From an uncultured Megamonas sp. (GTDB taxonomy: Bacteria > Bacillota > Negativicutes > Selenomonadales > Selenomonadaceae): a stretch of 28,200 nucleotides of DNA. The position numbers and the translations under genes are program-made. The DNA lies in NCBI GenBank assembly GCA_900554895.1, contig USIX01000009.1:1-28200 (forward strand), read 5' to 3'. The notes below the pieces were generated by a model. It saw only the letters and a list, made by a program, of their open reading frames with translations. It ran no database searches and had not been told where the DNA came from. Shown here piece after piece: positions 7,422 through 15,727 of this stretch. The first letter of the stretch is position 1. Each line of letters starts with the position of its first letter.

Positions 7422-7432
7422 TATTATAACAT
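7422..7432 (-). promoter_or_regulatory. Extended -10 promoter of the holin-like toxin
   Basis: ATGTTATAATA contains TGn-TATAAT. The identical 11-mer occurs at the second toxin module (8528-8538, + strand). No good -35 is seen. Confidence 0.6.
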
Positions 7433-7452
7433 ACAGAAAATAAAATATCATT

Positions 7453-8412
7453 TTACCTTATCGGAATTTTGGAAATGGTGATTTTGGTGCTTTTCAGTCC
7501 CTGCGCTTTGAGAAAATGGGAAAGTTCCTGTTTATTCTGTCGGCACATGGCACCAAGCGTGATTTCAGGAATAAGCTCACTGTCCCAGACATGTGCAAGA
7601 CATAATTTATGAAAGCTGCGGATTTCGTTCTTAAATACGGAAAAATGCGTCTGTTCTATAGCCGTATTTTTCAGAGATGACTGGAATTTATCGTGCAGCG
7701 GTTTAAATGTTTCCGGAACAATGACATCACGGCTCATGCTTAAAAAATCCTTCTTCATCATCAGCGTTTTCGGATAAAACAGCAGACGGAATTCATGTTC
7801 ATCGGCAAAATAACTGTTTTTAGCAAAGTTCATCAGCTTATTGTAGGCGATAACCAGCACGATAAAGCCGTAACGTTCAATATATTTTTGAAACGGTTCG
7901 TTATAAGTACGTACCTGTTCTTCAAATAAAGTATAAAAACGTGAACATATTTGTATCAGTTTATCCAGAATTTCCGTATCGCTGTAGAGTATTTTTTCCA
8001 GTTCCGTTATGGAAAAATGCGAGTAGTCCTTAAAATTAACATTCAGTTTATCCATATTGATACCGATACAGACACCGCTGTAACCTGAAGCATACCGTTC
8101 CCAGTGAGAGAGATTGTCTTTTTTATCCGTCAGGCTCAACGAATAGCCGTCCGTCTTTTTCAGATATTTTTTCAATTCCGCCCGATGAACGGAAAAACTC
8201 TTTGTTAGTAAAGTCAGATACTGCCGGAAATTATCATCTGTTGTGTTGACAATAATTTCCTCCATATCTTTGAGCATATGGTTCACTGTGTAGTATCGCT
8301 CGGATTTATCGTTGGAGGATTTCAGATTGGTCAGCCATAATTCACGGCTGATAATGATATTGTAAAGCGAATTGATTGATGTATAATGATAGAAAATATT
8401 GCGCCCGTCCAT
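7453..8412 (-). CDS. DUF2971 domain protein
   Basis: The 319-residue protein shows the DUF2971 pattern: NIFYHYTSINSLYNIIISRELWLTN at the N-terminus followed by NDKSE, then LSHWERYASGYSGVCIGI, and FADEHEFRLLFYPK later on. The biochemical role of this family is unknown; members are often found in accessory regions near phage or defence genes. Start chosen at 8412, where CGAGG precedes ATG by about 10 bases; the longer frame to 8463 has no SD. A promoter (TTGCTT-N17-CATAAT) lies upstream. It sits between the two toxin-like modules. No signal peptide or membrane segment is seen. Confidence 0.75.
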   Translation of the reverse strand: MDGRNIFYHYTSINSLYNIIISRELWLTNLKSSNDKSERYYTVNHMLKDMEEIIVNTTDDNFRQYLTLLTKSFSVHRAELKKYLKKTDGYSLSLTDKKDNLSHWERYASGYSGVCIGINMDKLNVNFKDYSHFSITELEKILYSDTEILDKLIQICSRFYTLFEEQVRTYNEPFQKYIERYGFIVLVIAYNKLMNFAKNSYFADEHEFRLLFYPKTLMMKKDFLSMSRDVIVPETFKPLHDKFQSSLKNTAIEQTHFSVFKNEIRSFHKLCLAHVWDSELIPEITLGAMCRQNKQELSHFLKAQGLKSTKITISKIPIR

Positions 8413-8445
8413 AGTAGTAATACCTCGTAGAATGCTTTTAATTTC

Positions 8446-8474
8446 ATTATGCGAGCAAAACACAAGAAAAGCAA
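8446..8474 (-). promoter_or_regulatory. Promoter of the DUF2971 gene
   Basis: On the minus strand TTGCTT (8474-8469) and CATAAT (8451-8446) are spaced by 17 bases, about 35 bases upstream of the chosen start. Confidence 0.55.
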
Positions 8475-8493
8475 TAGTTTTCAGTAAAATAAA

Positions 8494-8527
8494 AAAGACT
8501 GCTTCGAAGTGAAACAGTCTTTATTTT
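8494..8527. terminator. Hairpin with T run between divergent promoters
   Basis: AAAGACTG (8494-8501) pairs with CAGTCTTT (8515-8522), flanked by A and T runs. It lies between the DUF2971 promoter and the second toxin promoter, so it probably insulates the two units. Confidence 0.6.
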
Positions 8528-8538
8528 ATGTTATAATA
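8528..8538 (+). promoter_or_regulatory. Extended -10 promoter of the second toxin-like gene
   Basis: ATGTTATAATA (TGn-TATAAT) is identical to the element in front of the holin-like toxin. The leader that follows is about 70 bases and holds an 8-bp hairpin (GTCATTAT 8580-8587 with ATAATGAC 8591-8598) just before the SD. Confidence 0.6.
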
Positions 8539-8612
8539 AAACTTACGCAAAGTAATTATTAACGAGTTGGCTTTCTCTTGTCATTATTGCATAATGACGG
8601 GAGGTGATAACT

Positions 8613-8732
8613 ATGTACGAACAGATTTTTGCTTCTATGCTTGAAGTTGCTATTAACAGCCAGTTTTTTATAACCGGTAGTATTTTTTCGGCATTCGTTT
8701 TAGTTATCGCTTTATTTAGCTTTAGAAAATAA
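8613..8732 (+). CDS. Small membrane peptide, candidate type I toxin (39 aa)
   Basis: The 39-residue peptide begins MYEQIFASMLEVAINSQFF and continues into a hydrophobic stretch of about 18 residues ending LFSFRK. It therefore looks like a single-pass membrane peptide with a short basic tail. A near-perfect SD (GGGAGGTG) lies a few bases upstream of the ATG. The gene is flanked by an extended -10 promoter, a leader hairpin, and a bidirectional terminator shared with a convergent RNA. I do not recognise the family. The layout and size suggest a type I toxin, but a small housekeeping membrane peptide is possible. Confidence 0.65.
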   Translation: MYEQIFASMLEVAINSQFFITGSIFSAFVLVIALFSFRK

Positions 8733-8745
8733 ACTAATAAAGCAA

Positions 8746-8774
8746 AAAAGCCAAACTCTCCACGTTTGGCTTTT
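8746..8774. terminator. Bidirectional terminator of the second toxin/antitoxin pair
   Basis: AAAAGCCAAAC (8746-8756) and GTTTGGCTTTT (8764-8774) form an 11-bp stem, with T runs on both strands. Confidence 0.85.
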
Positions 8775-8841
8775 CCTATGATTTATAAGAGGAAGCTAAC
8801 GCTGCAAGATGTTAATAATTGCTTTGCTCTTTTTCTATCTA
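8746..8841 (-). ncRNA. Putative antitoxin RNA convergent with the 39-aa peptide gene
   Basis: A transcript of about 95 bases is predicted from the minus-strand promoter at 8875-8847 to the shared terminator. It contains GCAAAGCAATTATTAAC (8827-8811), which differs by one base from the same-sense element in the toxin leader (8547-8563). No ORF with an SD is present. Ends are predicted. Confidence 0.55.
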
Positions 8842-8846
8842 TGGCT

Positions 8847-8875
8847 ATTATACTATAAAGAAAAAAGAAATGCAA
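8847..8875 (-). promoter_or_regulatory. Promoter of the second antitoxin RNA
   Basis: On the minus strand TTGCAT (8875-8870) and TATAAT (8852-8847) are 17 bases apart. Confidence 0.65.
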
Positions 8876-9310
8876 AATAAGTTTATCATAAGATATTGGC
8901 GTTATAATATAAAAAACCTCGAGAAGCCGTCAAACTTTACTCGAGGTTTTTCTGTTGTTTACATTACTTTCGTCATGAATATTATATTACAACTATTGTA
9001 ATTTTCAAAATTAAAATCAATATGATTAATTCATAATCTATTATATTATCGTTTCTTCTCGGAAGAGCCGATAAATCAAGTTTAATCCTTCTCTGCCGAA
9101 TATTAATAATATAAATGAAAATGATGTAAAAGATAAATATCCTATTAAGCAGCAGCTTAACAGGGTTTTATTTTATCATGAATACATAACTATCTCATTT
9201 TTACATTTTAATTGTATCATTTTAAAAAGATTTTGCAATAGAGCTTTGATTATAGAAGGTCTTTAGCGGGTGTGAAGTTGTCTTGTATCTTTTAAATCTT
9301 TAGTAACATA
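8876..9310. other. Non-coding stretch downstream of the type I operon, with two hairpins
   Basis: No ORF with an SD is seen. A bidirectional terminator-like hairpin (AAAACCTCGAG 8913-8923 with CTCGAGGTTTT 8940-8950) ends a possible minus-strand RNA of about 65 bases from TTGAAA (9008-9003)-N16-TATAAT (8986-8981). A second hairpin (CCTATTAAGC 9141-9150 with GCTTAACAGG 9155-9164, one mismatch) is followed by GTTTTATTTT on the + strand. It may end a small + RNA or, less well, the type I operon. The short frame at 8819-9001 has no SD and crosses the terminator, so it was not called. Confidence 0.5.
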
Positions 9311-11245
9311 TTAGGAATGGTTTTCTCCTTGTTTATAATAATCATAAAAAATAATTAATTCATCATGAATTTTTAATGTAATAATAATTGCTAATCGCAA
9401 AAAACGAAGATAATTAGTATAATGAATATTTTCATCATTAGAAAATGGTTGAGTATGCGCATATTTATTTCGTAAATCTAATCCATTATTAAATTTGGCT
9501 TTATTTAGAAAGAAATTAAAATAATCGCTTTCGGGCGTTGATAATAGAGTGGATTTTGAATAAAGAAAATCATTGTTTATAAATTCATCAATAATAGATT
9601 TTTCTTTCGTAGATAAATACCAGTAAGAAATATATTCATTGTAGTATAAGTCTTTTAGTAAGTATAATTTTATGGGTTCAAATATTATCTGTTGAGTAGA
9701 TTTATTAAGAGATAAAATATTATAATTAAATAAATCATTTATTATAGGAATATCGTAATCTTCAAAGTCAAAATAAAAAACAGTTTTTTTATTTAGAAAT
9801 TCAAATAGATTTTTATAAAATTTATTGGTATTTTTTTTATGGTTTAAAGTTGTTTGATTTGAATATAAATAATGCAAGATATTTTTCATAATAGGGCTGT
9901 TAACATATATATATTTTTTTTCTAATAACGAAGAAATGTTTGCATATAGTAAAGGTTCTGAGGTTAAACTTAAGAGTTCATGATCAATTTCTTTATATTG
10001 TACAAATGATTTAAATTCTTTGAGTACATACTCTATTGCTGGCATAATAGAAGAACATTTTTCTAGTAATGTAGAAGTGGGAGAAGGCATTTTTATATTA
10101 AATCCTTTTATATGAAAAGTTTCTTCAATATAAGTATTAAAAAAATATTCAATAATATCTTCTAAACGAATTTTATGTTGTAGTAAAAAATTATAATACA
10201 AATTTAAAGTAAGAAGAGATTGTTCATCTTTAAAATAAAATAGAGAATTATCAATATAAGAATGTGGTGAATAGTTATTCATTGTCAGTTCTAAAATAGA
10301 AATTTCTTTGATTTTCGTTATTAATGTACATCTATCTTGTAAGTCTATAAAGTCAAATAAGTAAATGAAATTGTTTAATATAGTTAAAGGTTTTAGATTT
10401 TTTTCTAGCCATTCTTTGCTATAACAAATAGTAATTTCATCATTTGCTATTTGTTGTTGTATAAGTTCTGATTGTTTTTTTATTTTTATTGTTGTAGTAA
10501 ATTTAAGAACATTTTTATTAGATTTAAAAAATTCTTTTTCTAAACGTTCTATTTTTTTCTTTGCTTTTAATTTTATTTTTGGTGTAATATCTAAAGTGTC
10601 TTGATTACTTTGAAAATTAACAATTAAATATAAAGAACTTAGTTCAGGAGTGATATTTATATATTCATTAATAATTGATTGCTTCATGGATTGAGATAAA
10701 CTTTTTGGTATAAAAATATTAGGTTTATTATATTCGTATTTCTGTAATAATATAGGCATAGATAAAGAAGGACAAGATAACATTTTTTCTGTTATAGATT
10801 TATCAAAAATATTTACTATTTTTTTTCGGTGAACTATCTCAAATAGTAGTTTATCATTGGAAACAATCAAATTTTTGATTGTTTCTTTATTAAATTTTTT
10901 TATATAATCTCGTTGTTCTAAAATTTCCCAGAAATCATCATGATAGTTAGGCTCTAAGGTTGAATAGTATTCAATAAAATTAATATCATTTAAGTAATCA
11001 AGAAAAAAATTAGTAATTATAATGTTAGATGTTTTTTTGAATGATAATAATAAATTAGTATCAATTTTTTCTTTCGGAAATCTATTGTCATTAATATATT
11101 TTATGATATTGTACAATTCTATAATATCATTTATATCTGTATAAGTTTTTGTATTGTCAAAATTAATTATGATATTAATTGACTGTTCAATAAAATAAAA
11201 AGAAGCTAAATCATTTGGAGGATAAAATTTTATTCGTAATTTCAA
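9311..11245 (-). CDS. Unrecognised fourth gene of the type I restriction operon, with HEPN-like R-x4-H motif
   Basis: The 644-residue product is extremely rich in Asn, Ile, Lys and Tyr, and its gene is more AT-rich than the neighbours. I recognise no full-length family, Walker motif or membrane segment. Near the C-terminus, GLDLRNKYAHTQPF contains R592-NKYA-H597, an R-x4-H arrangement in a helical context like HEPN ribonuclease or HEPN-like abortive-infection domains; a following helix (YLRFLRLAIIITLKIHDEL) fits that fold. Translation starts at TTG, with AGGAGAC 8 bases before it. It lies 77 bases after hsdR on the same strand, separated by a 13-bp hairpin, so expression may be uncoupled from hsdMSR. 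Function in defence is inferred from position and motif only. Confidence 0.6.
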   Translation of the reverse strand: MKLRIKFYPPNDLASFYFIEQSINIIINFDNTKTYTDINDIIELYNIIKYINDNRFPKEKIDTNLLLSFKKTSNIIITNFFLDYLNDINFIEYYSTLEPNYHDDFWEILEQRDYIKKFNKETIKNLIVSNDKLLFEIVHRKKIVNIFDKSITEKMLSCPSLSMPILLQKYEYNKPNIFIPKSLSQSMKQSIINEYINITPELSSLYLIVNFQSNQDTLDITPKIKLKAKKKIERLEKEFFKSNKNVLKFTTTIKIKKQSELIQQQIANDEITICYSKEWLEKNLKPLTILNNFIYLFDFIDLQDRCTLITKIKEISILELTMNNYSPHSYIDNSLFYFKDEQSLLTLNLYYNFLLQHKIRLEDIIEYFFNTYIEETFHIKGFNIKMPSPTSTLLEKCSSIMPAIEYVLKEFKSFVQYKEIDHELLSLTSEPLLYANISSLLEKKYIYVNSPIMKNILHYLYSNQTTLNHKKNTNKFYKNLFEFLNKKTVFYFDFEDYDIPIINDLFNYNILSLNKSTQQIIFEPIKLYLLKDLYYNEYISYWYLSTKEKSIIDEFINNDFLYSKSTLLSTPESDYFNFFLNKAKFNNGLDLRNKYAHTQPFSNDENIHYTNYLRFLRLAIIITLKIHDELIIFYDYYKQGENHS

Positions 11246-11271
11246 AATATGAAGTCTCCTTTAATAATGTA

Positions 11272-11306
11272 GAAAGAAAAGATTATAAATAACAATCTTT
11301 TCTTTC
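11272..11306 (-). terminator. 13-bp hairpin between hsdR and the fourth gene
   Basis: On the minus strand GAAAGAAAAGATT (11306-11294) and AATCTTTTCTTTC (11284-11272) are perfect inverted arms. The pyrimidine-rich right arm resembles a weak terminator or attenuator, placed inside the operon. Confidence 0.55.
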
Positions 11307-11322
11307 GTATAACGTAAGTTGC

Positions 11323-14300
11323 TTATTTACTGTATTTTGCTTTATTGTCAGCTACCAATAAATAATTTTCTTGAGGATAAGAATAATTGATAGATTTTAG
11401 TTGTGAAAAAGAATTTTCTTGTTTTGTTGGATTATATTTTTTAAAGTTTTCAGCTTGTTCCATCACTTTTTCAAAAACAGCTTCGCTCCAGTCTGGTGGA
11501 TAGCCATTATTATAAAGTAAAATGGTTAAATCCATGTTAAGTTGGCTTTTGATATCTTCGCGTGTAGACCAATCGGCATATTGGGATTTATCAGCTACCA
11601 ATTGTTTGATCTTTTTAGCTAAAGTTAAACATTTTTCTTCTGGATAAGAGAATTTGTTATCATCTCTGACTTTTATTAATATATCGTAAAATGCTTTTTC
11701 TTCATATGATATGTTTAATGTTTTATATGATTTTTGGTCTTCTTTTAAGTCGTTTATAATTTTAATTAATTGCTCGGATAAATTATTAACAAAATCAGTA
11801 ATAACTTTATTAGTAAATATTAATTTATCACGATTATTATATTCTTCAACTACTTGTTTTAAACGTTGGTCAAATTCTATTGCTTTAACTTTATTTGTAT
11901 GACTATAAGAAGAAATAGTTTTTCTTAGTAATTTTAGTAAAGCATTAAATTTTGTAATAGGCATTTTAATTTTATCAAGTTGTTGGAGAAAATCATCACT
12001 AAAAATATTAATAAATTTTTGTTCATTAACAATATTTTCGATACCAGTACAAGTAATGGCATTACGTACCATTTCTTCAACGACACTATTCATAATTTCT
12101 GCATCCGGTGCATTTCCTTTCGTTTGCTTATAAATAATAGAACGAATAGCAAGGAAAAATTGGGCTTTATCATTTTCGGATTTTGTTAGTTCTTGAGATG
12201 GAGCACAAATTACATAGGCACTTTTTAATCGTTTTGATAATCCCATAAATCTCATTTGTGTATCTTTTTTTGACTGAATGTATTCAGCGGCTTCATTTAG
12301 ACAGTTGAGCTTTTCTAATGGAGTTCCTATGAAAAATTTTGCCGTATTGAAATTTGATATAAGTTCATTTAATAAAGCGAGATGGTTTCTAAAAATATTT
12401 AGAGTAATATTAAATTCATCAACAGGACTTTCTTGGGGATTGCCGTATTGTTTAATAGCTTCCATCATTTCTTTTTGTATACCAATATAATCGACTACTA
12501 ATCCTTTGTCTTTTCCTTCAAAGACACGATTTACTCGGGATATTGTCTGAATAAGAGTGTGCTTTTGTAATGGTTTGTCAATATACATAACGGCAAGTGA
12601 AGGAACATCAAATCCAGTAATCCACATATCTACAACTACAGCTATTCGGAAATTGGAATTATTATTTTTAAACTGTTCATCAAGTTTGTTGCGATATTCT
12701 TTTGTACCGCAAAGATTATATAGCTCTGTTTCATCGTTAGGATTTCTTGTTGCAACAAGATTAATTTTTGGAAGAGGTATTAATTCATCCAGTTCTTGTT
12801 TAGTAAGTTTTGTTTCATTTTCTGCTTTTTTAGGAATATTCCATTCAGGGCGTAATTTTATAATAGCTTTTAATGTTTCAAAAGCAAGATTTCTATTAGC
12901 ACAAACAATCATTGCTTTTTGAACTATTTTGGGTTTTTCTGCTGTATAAGTCTCGTAGTGTTTAACAATGTCAGCAGCTAGTTTTTTTATTCTATCCGGA
13001 TGACCTAAAATAGCAGTAACTTTACTCATAGCACGCTTGCTTTTTTCTATTTGTTCTTCTGTTGCTCCTAATTGTGCACAGCTTTCATAGTATTTTTGTA
13101 TTTCTTTAGCTTGTTTTTCGGAAAGCATAACACGAGCTAGTCTGGGTTCATAAGCAATACGAACAGTAATACCGTCATCACAGGATTCTTTCATTGTATA
13201 GCTATCTACAATATCGCCAAAAACTGTAAGAGTTTCATCTATCGGTGTGCCTGTAAAACCGCAATATGTTGCATTTGGAAAACTTGAGCGTAAATAATAA
13301 CCAAAACCGTAAGTAGTGAATACTCCTTTATCAGTTTTTTTGAGTTTAGGATTTACGCCTGTTTGTGTGCGATGAGCTTCATCAGAAATACAAATTATAT
13401 TACTGCGAGTTGAGAGTAAGCCAGTACTTTCACAGAATTTCTGAATTGTAGTAATATATATACCACCGCTAGGACGATTTTTTAAAGTAATGAATAAATC
13501 TTTTCTATTTTTAATACTTCTAATATCTTCTTCATGTAGAAATTTTTTTGCCGTTATGAAAAGTTCTGTAGTTTGTGTATTTAGGTCTTCGCGGTCGGTT
13601 AGAATAATAATAGTGGGATTATTAAATGTTTTGCTGTCTCGAAGACATATTAAACGTGATAAGAATAGCATGGTATAAGTTTTACCGCAACCGGTGGCAC
13701 CAAAATAAGTACCGCCTTTTCCGTTACCGTTAGGGCGCATATGAAGTTTGATATTATTTAGCATTTTTAATGCACCGAAAAATTGCGGATAACGACAAAT
13801 TATAGCAGTATCTTTCTTGCTATTATCAGGGTAGAAAATAAAATCGTGCAACAGTTTAAGAAGATGTTCTTTGGAGAAAGCTCCTTCAATCATCGTAAAT
13901 AATGAATTTATGCCATTAGAAACTTTATCTTTATCATTAGCTTTGTTCCAAGAATAATAATAAGGATAAGGAGTGAAAATAGTTCCCATTTTTGTATTAA
14001 CGCCATCGCTGATTATAGATAAAAAACAGTATTTCATTAATTTGGGAATATCTCTGCAATAACGAATAGTAATTTGCTGCCAGGCATCATAAATAGTAGT
14101 GTCTTCCTGTATTGTTGTTTTGAATTCACAGATAGCTATAGGAATGCCGTTTATAAAAATTAACAAATCTGGTCTGCGTAAACGTTCTCCTTGAACGGAG
14201 TATTGATTGACAACTTTGAAGATATTGTTTTCCGGATGTTTATAGTCAATATAATCAATATGAAGTGCTAATTGTTTAGTATCATCACGAATTAAATTGA

Positions 14301-14589
14301 AGCCTTCATTGATAAGATAGAATGTTTCTTTGTTTCCAGAATATAATGGAGTGGCACTGATGTGGTTTAATTTATTGATGATTTTATTCGTTTCAATATC
14401 ACTGAGATTATCATTAACATAATGTAGAGAAATGAAAGAGCGAAGGTCATCTTCTAAAATAATATTTTCATATTGGCGATTAATTTTTTCGCCTGATATA
14501 TGGATATATCCTTGTTGTTTAAAAAGCTCAATAATAGCTTGTTCAAGTTTATTTTCGTTAAAATTATTTTGTTTAAATGAATAACGCAT
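11323..14589 (-). CDS. hsdR: Type I restriction enzyme, restriction and translocase subunit HsdR
   Basis: The 1088-residue protein has the HsdR order. The N-terminal nuclease core of PD-(D/E)xK type has D141 in RRPDLLIF and E155-F-K157 in AICEFK. The SF2 translocase follows, with Walker A GATGCGKT (K303), an ILTDREDLNTQ segment, DEAH at 403-406, GFTGTPI, and an ISRVNRVFEGKDKG motif VI-like block. Then comes a helical C-terminus that docks on the methylase. It cleaves DNA away from the recognition site when the site is unmodified. AAGGAGTGAG precedes the ATG. All motifs are intact, so activity is expected. GATC occurs once (11608-11611). Confidence 0.95.
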   Translation of the reverse strand: MRYSFKQNNFNENKLEQAIIELFKQQGYIHISGEKINRQYENIILEDDLRSFISLHYVNDNLSDIETNKIINKLNHISATPLYSGNKETFYLINEGFNLIRDDTKQLALHIDYIDYKHPENNIFKVVNQYSVQGERLRRPDLLIFINGIPIAICEFKTTIQEDTTIYDAWQQITIRYCRDIPKLMKYCFLSIISDGVNTKMGTIFTPYPYYYSWNKANDKDKVSNGINSLFTMIEGAFSKEHLLKLLHDFIFYPDNSKKDTAIICRYPQFFGALKMLNNIKLHMRPNGNGKGGTYFGATGCGKTYTMLFLSRLICLRDSKTFNNPTIIILTDREDLNTQTTELFITAKKFLHEEDIRSIKNRKDLFITLKNRPSGGIYITTIQKFCESTGLLSTRSNIICISDEAHRTQTGVNPKLKKTDKGVFTTYGFGYYLRSSFPNATYCGFTGTPIDETLTVFGDIVDSYTMKESCDDGITVRIAYEPRLARVMLSEKQAKEIQKYYESCAQLGATEEQIEKSKRAMSKVTAILGHPDRIKKLAADIVKHYETYTAEKPKIVQKAMIVCANRNLAFETLKAIIKLRPEWNIPKKAENETKLTKQELDELIPLPKINLVATRNPNDETELYNLCGTKEYRNKLDEQFKNNNSNFRIAVVVDMWITGFDVPSLAVMYIDKPLQKHTLIQTISRVNRVFEGKDKGLVVDYIGIQKEMMEAIKQYGNPQESPVDEFNITLNIFRNHLALLNELISNFNTAKFFIGTPLEKLNCLNEAAEYIQSKKDTQMRFMGLSKRLKSAYVICAPSQELTKSENDKAQFFLAIRSIIYKQTKGNAPDAEIMNSVVEEMVRNAITCTGIENIVNEQKFINIFSDDFLQQLDKIKMPITKFNALLKLLRKTISSYSHTNKVKAIEFDQRLKQVVEEYNNRDKLIFTNKVITDFVNNLSEQLIKIINDLKEDQKSYKTLNISYEEKAFYDILIKVRDDNKFSYPEEKCLTLAKKIKQLVADKSQYADWSTREDIKSQLNMDLTILLYNNGYPPDWSEAVFEKVMEQAENFKKYNPTKQENSFSQLKSINYSYPQENYLLVADNKAKYSK

Positions 14590-14608
14590 AGTGTCTCACT
14601 CCTTATAT

Positions 14609-15727
14609 CTATTTCAAAGCTTCTTCAATAGAACCTTTAATAAGAATAGGACAGATTTTTTTTATTTGTAGTTTTAATTTATCATTTATAGATTTTCTAT
14701 TTTTATAAACAGTATAGATTTTTGAAATAGATTTTTGAATATTAATATCAGCAATTGGAATTTTTACGTTTATTAGATCATCCCATGTAAAAGTTTCTCT
14801 TGCTGAACCCCATGAATGGAACCGTGCATAGCGATCAAATTCTGTTCTATTAAAAAACATACATAAATATTCGGGTAATAGTATTTCTTTATTTACAGAA
14901 AATACTTCATTTACAGATGAAATTACAATATCTTTATTGGTATTATTATAGGCATATGCAAATACTTTTTCATTGTGTGTAGTTTGAACAAAACAGAATT
15001 GTTCTGGTTTTACTATTTTATAGTTGGATAATTGATTTTTGTTAACTTTTGATGTTGGTTCGCGAAATTCTTTTTTTGTACTGATACCCATCACATTTTT
15101 TATTAGATTGTTTTCATTTCTAATATCAATTCGATGAATATATGGTTTAATTTTCTTTAAAGGTAATGTTTTTTGTAAATTTTCTACGTATATATCACAA
15201 AGAAATTTAAAATCATCTAATCCTTTTTCATAACTATGTTGATTTACTACCATTGCTTTATAAATATTAACATATTTTTGCTGAATATTTATAGAAGGTA
15301 AAGATAATTCTATATCACAAAAATCGCTCCAAGCCATTCCGTCTCGAACAGAAGAATCAGTATGAAACCAAAAAAGTCGATCTCGTTCTGTTGATTTTAG
15401 CATCATAAAAAAGTATTCGTTTATAAGAGGTGAGTTTTCTTTAATTTTAAATACTGTATAAGCAGGACTAACAATTTTAGTTTTATTAGTATAATTAAGT
15501 GCAATAGGTAATACTTTGTCACGACCTACGTGCATAAGATTGCAAGCGAAATGATTGGAAGGTACATTTTTATAACTACTAGTATCAGTGCCCACTTGTT
15601 TAGATGGCTCAAAAAATTCTTTATCGCTATTTATTCCTGATATATCCCAATTTGTTAAATTAGCGTTATCGCATTTTTCATTAAATAGTTCGACAAGATT
15701 ACCTAATTTGTACTTAGTTAATGACAT
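14609..15727 (-). CDS. hsdS: Type I restriction enzyme, specificity subunit HsdS
   Basis: The 372-residue subunit has two target-recognition domains separated by helical spacers. The two halves resemble each other: GINSDKEFFEP with later WFHTDSSVRDGMAW in the first, and GISTKKEFREP with later RFHSWGSARETFTW in the second. Each is followed by a LPSINIQQKYVNIYKA or IADINIQKSISKIYTV helix. HsdS sets the bipartite recognition sequence for both HsdM and HsdR; the sequence itself cannot be predicted. Start chosen at the ATG at 15727 (SD GGGGGA), which overlaps the hsdM end by 14 bases; a TTG two codons earlier is possible. Three of the nine GATC sites in the window lie here. Confidence 0.92.
   Translation of the reverse strand: MSLTKYKLGNLVELFNEKCDNANLTNWDISGINSDKEFFEPSKQVGTDTSSYKNVPSNHFACNLMHVGRDKVLPIALNYTNKTKIVSPAYTVFKIKENSPLINEYFFMMLKSTERDRLFWFHTDSSVRDGMAWSDFCDIELSLPSINIQQKYVNIYKAMVVNQHSYEKGLDDFKFLCDIYVENLQKTLPLKKIKPYIHRIDIRNENNLIKNVMGISTKKEFREPTSKVNKNQLSNYKIVKPEQFCFVQTTHNEKVFAYAYNNTNKDIVISSVNEVFSVNKEILLPEYLCMFFNRTEFDRYARFHSWGSARETFTWDDLINVKIPIADINIQKSISKIYTVYKNRKSINDKLKLQIKKICPILIKGSIEEALK

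Noticed and set aside
8819..9001. 60-codon frame downstream of the second toxin module
   Set aside because: No SD, it crosses a promoter and a strong terminator, and its composition is not protein-like.
12557..12922. Plus-strand frame inside hsdR
   Set aside because: Antisense to conserved helicase motifs, with no SD.
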